DNA of 64,000 nucleotides, taken from the NCBI GenBank assembly GCA_014898425.1, contig RCSZ01000011.1, positions 928,501 to 992,500 of the forward strand, written 5' to 3'. Position numbers and translations under genes: made by a program. Below are positions 34,920-46,660 of the stretch, piece after piece. The notes below the pieces were generated by a model. The model was not told the DNA's origin. It did no database searches and worked only from the letters and a program-made list of their open reading frames with translations. Source of the stretch: Botryotinia globosa. Taxonomy: Eukaryota; Ascomycota; Leotiomycetes; Helotiales; Sclerotiniaceae. Each line of letters starts with the position of its first letter. Within the stretch, counting starts at the first letter, position 1.

Positions 34920-37828
34920 CTAATGACCACCAAGAGCGCTTATCCTAGCTCCTGCAGGTCGGCCGAGTAATCCTCCTGGCTTCCCACTCATGCTATGTCG
35001 TAGGCTTCCAGTGTCGCTTCTGGCACCAAGCTCCTCATCGCTGTCTTCGATGATTCTGGTTGGTAAGTCGTCTCGGACATGGTATTGCTGGCTATGTCTT
35101 TCGGGTGTAGTGACAGAGGAGCTAGCGATAGACATGGCGGTGCTGGATCTGTGGCTGAGATCGGGAGTTGGAGGAATGCTGGAACCGCGACCGCTTGGAT
35201 GAAGCATGCTGTCCTCGCCTGATTGTTCACCATCACTGGTCATTGTTGAAATGTTGCTTTCACGATGCCTTCGTTGCTCCCTCATGGCAAGTTCCTCAGC
35301 TTCGGCATCCGCATCATGAGCCATCATGAGACCCTCAACAGCGGCTGCACATTGATCACTAATATTTCGGATGATGTGAGCGATGGCATCAGTCTTATCT
35401 CGAAGGTGACGATCAGCAACATCGGCAACGCTGATTGCACTGTAGCGTTTACTGTTTCGTACGCTACCAACCAGTCTGGCCTCCATCTCAGGAGTCATAT
35501 CATCGCCAGATCGGCTGATTCGGTGGGAACGTGAGGGTGTACGAGACGAAGCACGGGATGATCCACGCTCGGAAGGTCCTCTGGATGCGGGTCTCTTTCC
35601 TTCAGCCTTGCCCTCCTCGGCGATCTCGCTCATCATTTCTCCCTCTTCTTGATCGAATTCGGCATCGAGATACTCAGTGATATCTGGACTCTTCTGGATA
35701 GTGCGAACCAAGTGCTCCAAGTGGTGAGATTGACCACCAATAAGACTGCGGAGATGCAACACGACTCGCTGTGCCTCATCTCGTTGTCGCAAGAGGGTGG
35801 AGTTGGTGCGTTGAAGGTCTGAAAGTTCTTTCTTGTTGCGCTTACGTTCGCGCTCGAGTTCTTCAGCAATCTCTTGTTGAAGGACAAGTGCTTCGAGAGC
35901 ATCATCACGTTGCTTCTCTGTACCAGTAAGACGGGTGTTGAGACGAGCTGCATCGTCTTTCTGTTGGTCGATAAGGCTGGTAAGACGTCTGTTCTCCCGT
36001 TTGTGGGTTTCGATCTTGACCTTGAGATCTTGAGTCTCTTTAGTGAGCTGCTCAGCAAAGGCCTGGAATTTGAGGAATTGCTGTTTCCAGCTTTCGAGTT
36101 CTTCAACCAAGAAGTTGTTTCTCTTCGTGACTTTGCCGAGCTCTGTATCCATGCGACCCTTGAGGTTGATGAAATCTTGCCATGCCTCAAGCGCGTCCCT
36201 GGAGTATTGGTTTCTTTCGCGTACAATCTCATTGAGATGTCTCATAGAGACCTTGGTCATTAAAGGTTTCTTTTGGGCTCCTCCAAATACAGCCTTGATC
36301 CCGGTATTTCGTCCCTGCAAAGAGTTAGTGCATTCTAGAAAAAGCAAGTCCAAATTTTACTCACCATCTTTTCGCAAACATGATCCATCACAGCCATGGT
36401 AGCATCTTGGTTCCACCATTCTGGGTCTTGAATAGACTCAACTTCACCGCGCATAACAATGATTTGACCGGCTGGAATTAATTTACCACCGCCATAAGCT
36501 GAGCGTAGATGCTGTGGTACACCAGAAGGTGTGACATCACCGTTGAGAGCTTGAGTGATGCGATTGACCATCTTTGTGCGTTGACCAGCAGTCAAGGCGG
36601 TAGGTGGGCTGGAGGTTAGAACAAAGTTGCGATCCAAATCCACAACCAAAGCGTCTGTGGGTGCGGTGAATAAGGATCGACATTCTGCTGTGATTCCAAG
36701 AATGTATGGCCCAGGCTCCTGAACGAGTTCTTGCGCGTGTCTCGCATGAACAACTGGAACATAAAGGCCACTCCATTCGTAAACTCGGACAAAGTATCGA
36801 ATAGTCTCCGAAGCCACTGTGAGCATGGCAGGGTAATGGGAGACGAAGATAATACGACGAGTGGGTGATAAAGCTGCTTCAATTACTCCTACAATGTTAG
36901 GGATAGATAAGCAAGAGAACAGTGGCCACATGGCGAAGTTCTGGAAGCCCGTTGGAGAAGATGGGAATTGGTAACAAAGCGCGTAGTCCTTCATGTCAAT
37001 TCGTACGAGATCATTGAGCCTCGGGGCTGGAAAGCTCAATATTCTCGAGACCTCTTCCGCGTGGAAAAGATTGGTAGCTTTGTTCCAATGAATCCACATT
37101 CCTCGGAGGTAGTCACCTAGCAGATTATACAATGGGTATCTGGAAAGAAAAGACAAGCAGTATGGAATCCAGTAAGTTTCGTCTGGCGAGTCGTAAAAGT
37201 CCGATTCCGTCCTCCTTCTCAAATCGCGAATTGTCTCTGCACGCTTCTCATCTGCTCGGGACCAAACTCGTAATGCGATACCATACAAGGTATGTGAAGA
37301 ATCTTGCTGAAGAACGAAGGAATGGTGAACGCAATGAGGTTGACTGCGTCCTGTACAGATTTCGACATCGTGAGGGAAGCAAGCCTACTGTCAATTAGTA
37401 AAATCTTACCAAGGACTCATTTTGATCCATACCCTCATTGCAGAGTGAAGAGCTCTGGCGATTTCATTGTCTTGCTCCAGTCGAGGACTGCTACCGAGAA
37501 TCTCCGGAAGCCAGAACTGACCCACGGCACCTTTCATATGTTGAATCTTTCCTTGCGCTGGAGCTGGAGCCTTCACCCATTGTGCTGGTTCTCGACCGAC
37601 ACCGCATACCATGTAGGCATGAGTGAGGGTTTTTGGCGTGCGAGCTTGAGGCTTTGCATTGAGTGAAGAGGGGATAGGTTGTGTAATTCTCGAGTGGAGA
37701 GAGGAAGTTCGGCTAGGAATTATGAGGTTGTGATCCTGGTTATTTTCCCGAGTACTAGGCCGCTCATCGCCACGATCTCTGGTTCTAGGTCGAAGGAAAT
37801 TGGATGAACTTGTAAGAGATGGAGCCAT
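34920..37828 (-). CDS. DENN-domain protein with long coiled-coil C-terminus (putative Rab GEF)
   Basis: Three exons on the minus strand (37828..37433, 37384..36365, 36314..34920), introns of 48 and 50 bp (GTATGG...GTAG with TACTAAT branch; GTGAGT...GCAG with CACTAAC branch); 2811 nt, 936 residues. The first true ATG is 37828. The N-terminal ~60 residues are disordered. The uDENN segment includes MVCGVGREPAQWVKAP and CVHHSFVLQQDSSHTLYGIA (~residues 70-170); the central DENN core has IPNIVGVIEAALSPTRRIIF and SHYPAMLTVASETIRYF (~280-330), ending in the PYILGI and ALVVDLDRNFV segments. From ~residue 490 to 690 there is coiled coil, then a Ser/Arg-rich tail. DENN proteins activate Rab GTPases in membrane traffic; the Rab partner cannot be read from sequence. 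DENN followed by a long coiled coil is the notable feature. Confidence 0.85.
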
Positions 37829-40800
37829 GGTTGGAGATGTCAAGAGAAGTTAAGACTTCTCTGATTGTGTAATCCAAGTATGATGCTCCTCTGAAAGAAT
37901 ACAAGACAATTTGAAAGAATACTGAAGATATGTCGCGAACGCGATAGATGCCGACGAGAATAATATGGTCGTAGAAGCGTTGAAGAATCAAAGGAGTGTA
38001 TTTTGAGTATGTTGAGTGAATTGATTATATCATTCGATCATGGAAATTCGCCTTTCTTTGGAAACAAAGTCTCGAGCTCTTGATGTTTTGCAGTGTCCCC
38101 TTTTTTTTTGGCACGATGTGTGTTTCTTGTTCCCTTCGTAGTCCAGGTTGGTAGAATTGACGATGGAACCTTTAATATCTTGATCCTACCTTTCTGCTGC
38201 TTTCTGCAAATTGCAGATTGTGGTGCAGTCACAAAACTTAACGATTGAAAGAATGAAAGATAGGAAAACGAGTGAATGTAGGGAACGGAAAGGAAGAAAT
38301 CCAGATGATGAATAGATATGGTAGACCAGCAAGCAACCAAGCAACCAAGCAAGCAGGCAAATGGCAGGTAAGGGAAAGCAGGCAAAGTACGAAGGTAGGC
38401 AAAGGACCCAACAAGAGGAGCATACACAGAAGGTTAAAATTGACCAGGGGAGGGAGAGAGGGAAGCATTAAAAGCGAAGCTCATGATAATTACTGTTTAT
38501 TATTTATTATTTATCAATTTATTGTCTATTATGATTTATCATTCCTTAATTATGTATCCCAAGTTCCAAAAGGGACTTGGCTTGTTTTTAATTTTAGAGT
38601 GTGAGGTGAGGGTCTACGGAGTAATATAATTGGATTAAGATTTAGGAACGATTCGAAGAAGTGGGTCGATTTCAGGAGACTGTATGAAATGAATGTATGG
38701 TCATTGGTCAGCCGTCAAATGGATGCCGATGATAAGTCATCTATCTAGATATTTACCTAGGAGGTAATGGAATAAATATTTATATATATAATTACAAATA
38801 TATATACCTATTTAGGATATGTTTACAAATCTTTTACTTTCATAACAATCATAAGTGGTGAGTAGTGAGTAGTGAATAGTGAGTAAAGTGATGGAGATGG
38901 AAAGGTCAGGAAATTCCCGGAAAAGGGAAGAAAAGGAAGAAAGGGAAGAAAAGAAAGGAAGAGAATGACGGCCCAAAAGGAATTCCCGAAAAAGCAAATC
39001 CCCTCCCTCTTCCCCCCCAAAATAAAATCACACCAAAACATTTCCAACAAGCTATTCCACATTGGGGCATTATCCAATTGGAAGATTTAATTGGAGAATG
39101 GCGAATTGACCCAAATGCAGTGTGACACTGTGACGGGTAGCAAATCGAGGGGTGCTTTGATGTTTCTTCTCCATTTCCTGCACCATTGATTCATTCATTT
39201 TATTCATACCATACATACATTAGTGTGATGTGTACTTACATTAGTCTCATGCGCGGTATTGCAGGCTGCAGCTGTTTGTATCTTTGCTCCATCAACTCAG
39301 ATTCAACTGGAGATCAAACAAGAGAAGAAGGAAAAAGGAAAAGGAAAAAGAAAATGAGAAAATGAGTCGTCGAATACCTAGTAGGTACCGGTAGCTCATA
39401 TACACCATGTCTCTATTTACGATACCTCCCACTTTCTATCTCCTCCATCATCCATGAGGCTCCATCCAATTAATGCATCGTCTCATAATCATCAAAAGGA
39501 ACGAATTCTCGAACGCTTCGGTTTCATTCATCCTAAAACCCTGCCCTCGCTCACGGGATCTTTCCTTTCCAAACTTCTTCCCCCTTACTCTAGTTCATAA
39601 GAGGGTCTACACAACTTTACCAAATATCGTAACGATGATCAGCTATTACGGAGTATACGAAGTAAAGACTGATTACCAACGGATACAGATCCAACCACAC
39701 AGACAAACATTATTGGGAAAAGGAAAGATTCAGCTCATGGCCGTTTCTAGCTTTGCTCCAGCAGGTATTTATCCATCAAATCTCGCCTCAATTTCTGATA
39801 TATGACACAAAAATCTTAACTCATGCGCAAACACGCCCGGACGCGTACTACTACTACCACTACTACTAACGTACCGTCCGTCGACAAACCATCAACCTAT
39901 ATCGTGGTCAACATGTGGTTTTCCGCCTTCAAATTTGATTACTCCGGACTTCGTATGGATATGCGAGTGTAACCAATGAACCAAAAGGAACTCTAACTCT
40001 TTTCCAACTGGTCAAGGGTCGAATCCAGGCACGGATAGCAAACTTATGTACGCCCATCCCATCATACAGGGCCACACAACTTCACAAGCCCATCCACAGG
40101 GCACACTGCACTGCACACAAGCACATGAGTCTTACTTGAAGCACAGTCAGTTCATATGGATCGAAGCTCCGTAGTGTCTCCGCACATGTGGCCTTTGTTA
40201 TTATTGTCATCGGCAGTCAATCAAATTTCCCCGACACGAGTGGACTTCTAGAATTCTCCTTTGGGTCATTTAAGATTCTTGGTATTCAAACTAACCTTCA
40301 GAAAAATGAAAACTGCTGCCAAAATGGATCTGTGCTTATTATTGGGATCCATTGGATATCTACCTAGTATCTACTTGGCCCTTGCATGTGTTTGTTTTTG
40401 GTCGCAAATTACTATCCAAATCGAGGCTGGAACACCGGAACAAGACTCTCTCCCCTATACATTTCAAGAGGGGAAGACAATTGACACTGAAGACAATTGA
40501 CATTGGGCAATGAGCAATGAGCAACTCAAGAGCCCACTGTTGGTTATTCGGAGCAAAATTAAAAGTCATCTCAAAGCAGCAACCGATGAACCATGGATCA
40601 TTGATATGGCTCCGGTCGGTACCAAATTCGAGACTTGACACTGACCTCGATTCGTCATCATCCCGAAGTTCTTTATATTAATATTTGAACAAGTCAATAA
40701 CTTTAATTCATCACAAAATTAAAATACTTGTTGTGTGAGTTTTTCGTCTCCAGGTTTTACAACTAATAAGCATGAAATTCTCCCTCGTCCGTCAATCTCA

Positions 40801-42930
40801 GTGACAGCTATACCGGCCGGTCAGGACTCAGCACTTATCAAAAACATTTGTATCACGGTATCAAGGACACAGATATCACGCACGCATTGACCTAACCAAC
40901 CCAAATAGTTCTTTTTTCCGCGTCCATGCAAAACCCACGGATGGCATAGAGATTGCCACCACCGATTTACTTATGCACATATCTATCGAACCTTATCGCC
41001 TTAACATATTATCGCGGCAGTTTCAAAGAGAGAGTGTCAGCTCCGCATTTCAACAAGACGCGAAAATGCATCAAGGATGAAACCATGTAGTCATGATTCA
41101 GTTTTTCATGCCCTACAACCATGTGATTGAGGAATCGGATTTCACGGTGCAGAGTGAAAGTCACCCAAGTACACTTTTTTGATCGAGTTTTCTGCCCCGA
41201 TATTGCCTCAAGATCGCTTAGAGACCTTGATGAGAAGAATATTGAGTCTCGCATCAAGGGATCTCCCCAAGTTCCCGCGTCTAAGCATGCGGGCAACAAG
41301 TCTAGCCGGCGACAACGAATAATGGCACATTTTATGATGGTAAAACCATGTGCGCCGAGTCTGCGCGACGTCTTCATTTGGGAACTAATAGCTGGGTAGT
41401 GGGTACCCCCTTGGTTATGTGTGGAGAGTATCAAGTAAAAAGCTCCTTCGCGATCTTTTCATTCCCAAGTAAGGATATGCTTGCTCATGGCCAGTGGCAC
41501 CTCCAATTACTACATCGTACAACAACAAACTTTTGATCAGTAATCTCATTGGCCAAGCTAAATCACAGATCTGAACATCCAAGAGTCATGGGTATTGAAT
41601 AAACAAGCAGTCAGCCTGCATATGGGTCATATTTTAAACATCAGATGAAATGGATGGTAACAGTATAACTTATGACAGCTTGTGGCAGCATGCAATTCTC
41701 GACAATACCTTATCGTATGTTTCTGCTTCATTTATATTAAGTCGTATTCGTATCAATCGTCGATTTATGCTCCGAAGTAGATTCGTCTACCCCACGGCGG
41801 TGCCACGGCGGTGCCATTATTCCTATACTCTAGATAGGGTTTCCTTATTGAGCCGCAGTCTAGCAACAGCAATGTTAAGTAAGAGAAGGAAATCATTAGC
41901 ATACTAATGGAAATATCCCTGAATCAGGACGGTTAAGATCCGCACGACATAAGGATTAGAGCACGATTAGCCTACGCAGCCTTGTCTTTGATATGTGTAG
42001 TAAAACTTTATCTCGATGGATTTATGACGGATGAAAAGTTCCTTTCTTTGATAGGTATGTAAAGACGATTGATTTTCATTTTTATATTGGGGCGAGATTG
42101 AGGTCTTGACATCTCTAGCCGAGGGACTTGTCAGCTGAGGTATGTATTCGTTTGCTTGCATCTCGAATTTCAACTGATATGTCGTTGATGTCTTTACTAT
42201 AATATGTATACGCCAGCCAGTATTACACTCAAGTTACACATTCGAATATAGGGATTTCATTTCAGGACCTTGATTTATATGGATACAATTATTCAAAAGA
42301 ATGAACCATTGGGATCATCCTTAGCTATGTTTCAAAGGTCATTGTTAACTTCAATAAGCCACTCCAGCAAATCGATGGGTAATCTGTTATTTGTTAATCT
42401 GGAGTATTGATGAGTATTAGGAAGGAATATGAGGGAATATAATTGAATACACTGCTGGCAATGGAAGATGCATGTAAATGGTTAGCATTCTATTGCCTAT
42501 ATCATTGGGACAACACAGTGATACTACCTAAATCTTCTCGTTTGCAATACACAGGTCATGCATATTGAGCTATTGTAAATATTATTTATTGTTATAGAAT
42601 TATTATAATCGCCTTGGAAAACGATCTGAATAAACACGATCTCTAAAATCAACGGGACTAAAATACAATATGAATACCTTCATTGAAAGGCACATAAACC
42701 AGTAATAGCATATTGCTCTCCAGTCTCGATTGCATGTCTGTCCGTCAGCCAAGATTATCACAGATTCATGGTGACAATTTCGCGATGTGCAACATTCATT
42801 CCTCTTCATCAACTTTTCGCTGATTGGACCAATACGCCTCATCTCACGTGATGCATCCATCCTCATTATTAATCGCGCTTTCAACGTCTTAGGATATATT
42901 GATTGATAAAGCCTGACTTCCAGATCAATA
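37829..42930. other. Large intergenic region, no gene recognised
   Basis: 5.1 kb between the DENN gene start and the tRNA gene. Open frames are all under ~145 codons, overlap on both strands and have no domain or splice support. Simple features include an AG-rich purine tract at 38915-38970 (with neighbouring A/G-rich 39322-39365), TTA-rich sequence at 38490-38535 and an AT dinucleotide-rich stretch at 38775-38815. The region closest to 37829 should carry the DENN promoter and leader. Confidence 0.45.
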
Positions 42931-43002
42931 GGACCGCTGGCGCAACGGTAGCGCGTTCGACTCCAGATCGAAAGGTTATCCGTTCAAATCGGGTGTGGTT
43001 CA
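42931..43002 (+). tRNA. tRNA-Trp (CCA)
   Basis: A 72-nt cloverleaf without intron. The acceptor arm GGACCGC pairs with GTGGTTC (two G-U pairs) before discriminator A at 43002. The D stem is GCGC/GCGC enclosing AACGGTA. The anticodon stem TTCGA/TCGAA closes a seven-base loop CTCCAGA, with anticodon CCA at 42963-42965. The T arm is ATCCG/CGGGT with loop TTCAAAT. U8 is present. The 3' CCA is not encoded, as expected in eukaryotes. A short T-run (GGAATTTTTTTTG) starts near 43028 and could terminate RNA polymerase III. Confidence 0.95.
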
Positions 43003-44356
43003 ATACCTCCTACGTTGATCGCATTTTTGGAATTTTTTTTGTCTTCGTAATTGATGCGATGAAGATTTTACTCGAAGGGTGATTGACTCGAGATTTGACG
43101 GACGTGTGCGATGTTTGCTTTTTTGGGAGGTGGAATTGTTTTGGTGGACTGTCTGTCGGATAGCGTCGGTTGGCTTTGATTTCATGTTCTGACACCGAAC
43201 AACAATTATTTCGCAATTTGGGTATCTAACCACAACAAATGGATTGAAATACCATGAAAATCTACAATCCGTTTTCCTTGCAAGAAAGCATCACAATTGT
43301 CCAATCTTCACTTGGATATTGTGATCGGTAAATCCAGATTTTTCCCAGATGGCATTGCAATATGCAGATACCCAGGAATTATATATGTACTGTCTTAAGT
43401 AAGCGCAGCCAATCTTGTCCGATGTGAATGTCACTCATACCTCAAGTCACAAGTGCAAGTATGAACTCATGTTACATTTTGCTTTTGATATATAAACCTA
43501 GAGAGGCTTCGTCAGCTCTCTAGATCATCCCATATCTTTCTCCTCATCCTTTCCTTCTCCAGGAAACCCTGTATCTGCCGGCAGTTTTTCCTCTGCGCGG
43601 CTAATCACAAGCAATTCGAAAGTCGTTTCATATTTGTCTATATATGTGCGCAATTAAGGTTAGGGTAAGCTCCATCCTTCGGTATTGCAGTTGCCAAGTG
43701 CCATTCATCGCACTGATACCTTCTAGGGGCAATCACTAAGCAAATGTTCCTCTTACCTTCCCGTTGCGATACATTTCTCCAACGGTAGAATGTCATTATC
43801 GAAAAGGATGTTCCAATCAAATTTCTTGCATTACTGTTCTAGTATGACGAATTGCACATGTCTTTGATCCTCCCCTATATCGCCAGGATGGCGCTCCTGT
43901 AGGACGGGCATGGAGAATCTTAATCCTACATGGTTTCGACAGGTCTCCCAGACGCTTTGATGGAGAATCACGCCTGCGGTTGTGAAAATATATCCTCAAA
44001 ACCAATCCAAATCAATTGGACGCGTGTACCTTTGTCTTGGGATGATCTTCAATATCCTCAAAAATCAATCACCCACTCGATTCTGTCGACGTCGTTCGCG
44101 GGAAAAGTATATATCCTGTCTGAATGAATTGAAACTGCCTGGCTGGGGAATATCGTGAAGCCTTGGCGCTGTCGACATCAAGATGCCATTTCGTTTTGCA
44201 CGCTAGCATCTGAAAGACGTGATTTGGAATGTTTTTTTTGCTATGGAGCTTGTAACGCGGGTCAGAATTATATGTATGTGTGAAGAACATCGTCCTGTAG
44301 AAATAGAAGAGTCCACAAGCTCATCAACATCTTTCCTCCCGAGTATTCTATTCACC
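43003..44356. other. Intergenic region, no gene recognised
   Basis: 1.35 kb. Short frames on both strands only (all under 80 codons outside the pseudogene leader). The right part would be the promoter of the dioxygenase pseudogene. Confidence 0.45.
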
Positions 44357-45747
44357 ATGCATTTCACACGTCTCGCCATCCCCACGGTGGCATCCTTGGT
44401 TGCTGTGCAAGCACATCCAGGACATGACATTAAGGAAGAAATCGCTCATATGGCAAGAGCTCATGAATTCCACAAGAGAGATATCAGTAGCTGCTACTCC
44501 AAGCTCAAGGCTCGAGGTCATCATCAACGCACACCGATAGAAGACACGAGATCCTCCAGAACGAGCGAGCCAAGCGTGGTCTCCCCATTGGTAATTCCTT
44601 AACCTCTCACTCACCATCTCCCAATCACCACTAACAAGCCCAGATGCCTCCATCATCAAACCTCGCGATCTCCCCGAACTCTCCGCCCGCGACTCCAGCG
44701 CCGTTCTAAACACCAGCCATCTCTCCACCACCCCCTACTCCCCCACCGACAACTTCAACGACATCTTCACCGGCAACAATTCCTGCATTCTCGTCCCGGA
44801 AGTAACCGAAAGCCCCTTTCTACGTCAGCGGCGAATACGTGCGCGCCGACGTGCGCGAAACCACCATCCAATTGGGCATCGATCTCATTCTCGATAATCA
44901 AGGTCATCGATACCTCCGCCTACGAGCCCGTCCCCGATGTGTATATCGATTTCTGTTATGCGAACAGCACGGGAACGTATAGTGGGGTGACGGATGCGTC
45001 GGTGCCTGGGAATATTAATGCGACGTTTGCGAGAGGAATTCAGGCGACGGGTGAGGAGGGCGCGACTCAGTTTACGGCGTTTCATCTGGGTCATTATCAG
45101 GGAACGGCCCAGCATATTCACGTTGCTACTCATGTTGGTGGAACGTAGGGTTTCTCTCTCTATCCCATCTGCTTCTCAATTTCAAAATAATAAAAATTGA
45201 TATATCAAAAGTTAGAATGATGCTGATACAACACACAATGAGCCCTCCCCAATGGCACATATCAAGGCTCAACAGTCTCGCACATCGGCCAGCTATTCTT
45301 CGATACCTCGCTCTCCAATCAGACCGAGGCGTTGACTCCTCACTCAACAAACCCAAATCCGGGATCGACCACCAATGCTAACGATGGGATTTTCCGTGAG
45401 TAATCTATTTCTCTCCTCACACATCATACATCACAACTCTGACTAACCCCCTCCCCCTACTAGTCCAAGAAGCCACCCTCGGCGACCCCGTCGTCGAATA
45501 TTCTCTCCTAGGTTGCACCCTCTCAGAAGGTCTCTTCGGCTGGATCGCCTTCGGTATCGATCCTACTCGCGCTGGATCCATCCAAGCCGCGGCCGCGTTG
45601 ACTTCGAATGGAGGTGTACCTGTTGTTGGCGGTGGTGGCGGTGGTGGACCAGGGGGACCTCCTCCTAATGGGACGTTTCCCGGGGGACCGAGACCGTCGA
45701 CGAGTAGTGGAGCGGCGACGCTGACGAGTAGTAGTGTAGGGGGATGA
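44357..45747 (+). pseudogene. Secreted intradiol (catechol-type) dioxygenase, broken by three frameshifts
   Basis: The start ATG at 44357 opens a signal peptide (MHFTRLAIPTVASLVAVQA, then HPGHD) as in fungal secreted intradiol ring-cleavage dioxygenases. Introns are placed at 44591-44643, 45138-45266 (weak GTGGAA donor) and 45396-45463. The frame must shift near 44530-44536 (apparent AC duplication), near 44817-44820 (one extra base in CCCCTTTCTACG) and near 44894-44897 (one extra base in GATAATCAAGG) to keep family motifs readable: CILVPEVTE, YVSGEYVRADV, GTYSGVTDA, GHYQGTAQHIHVATH, VSHIGQLFFD. The Tyr of TYSG and the two His of the HxH iron-ligand segment survive. Positions where this family usually has CEPVP and DFWHCN read YEPVP and DFCYAN. 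The C-terminal half and its Gly-rich tail are intact. Three frameshifts in 370 bp argue for a decayed gene; clustered assembly errors are the alternative. Confidence 0.78.
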
Positions 45748-46660
45748 GGGATGAGGAGAGTGGAGTGAAACGGATGGGTAGGCAGGGGTTTGAGATGGGA
45801 TTGTGAAGATGCAGGTGGAGATTCGAGCCCGTGAAGCGAAAGGGGAAATGTTGATTGAAGTGGAAATGGGGACTGTTTGTTTTCCAAGGGAGAAGATGTG
45901 TTTTTACATTCATTTTCACACAGGTTGTCAGATATCCTCTAGAATATCCTATTCTGATTATTCTCGATCATCTCGCTTCCTATTCTAAACACACGTTTTT
46001 GTGATATTTTGAAAAGGGGATGGGTGAGCTAGTTGAGGGTTTGAAGTCATTCGTTTGTTTGGGGCTATGTAGGTAGTTTTGTTTGGGTGGTTTTTGGAAT
46101 GATAGTCGATGATATCTCTATTATGTATATGTTTTTCAATATGTTGATATTGTAGCTTTGAATGTTAGTGATATGGATAGATAGATACCTTCAGAGGTTT
46201 ATATTAAGTTTACATTGAATTATTCGAGAAGGGGTTGAATTCTTAGATGTAAACAACTGATTTCTTCAAAATCAATGACTTTGTATTCTTCTAATTGTAT
46301 AAAAATAAAAGGATTTCGAATTTTTTCTAATTCTTTAATATAAAACTAGCTAGCCACTGGGGAAAAGAGGGTTTCAAATTATAGATTTATAGAATTTCTT
46401 TTTTTTCCTATGAATTATTACAATAATTTTGAAATTCTTCGAATTCTTTGAATTCTTTCTTTACAATAATTAGTATTGATATAATATAGTATAATAAACA
46501 TAAGAATCAACTCTTAAGTTCTTACTTCATCTTTAATATGCTTGAATTCTTAATATCCTTATTATTCTCGGAGCCTCGGTATTCTCTAAAGTCTGCAGTT
46601 TCAAATCACCTGACGTTTGAGTTAAAAACGTTACAATGTTAACGACGCTCCTCAGTTTAA
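45748..46660. other. AT-rich intergenic region
   Basis: About 0.9 kb between the dioxygenase pseudogene and the transcription factor gene. From ~46200 to 46560 it is clearly more AT-rich than the flanks, with TTCTTTGAATTCTT-type short direct repeats near 46436-46458. No gene is seen; the right end must contain the regulator's promoter. Confidence 0.5.

Noticed and set aside
41009..41434. 141-codon minus-strand frame in a gene-poor region
   Set aside because: Overlaps an equally long plus-strand frame, no domain, no splice or promoter support; consistent with chance.
45417..45887. 156-codon minus-strand Pro-rich frame
   Set aside because: Antisense to the Gly-rich C-terminus of the intradiol dioxygenase pseudogene.
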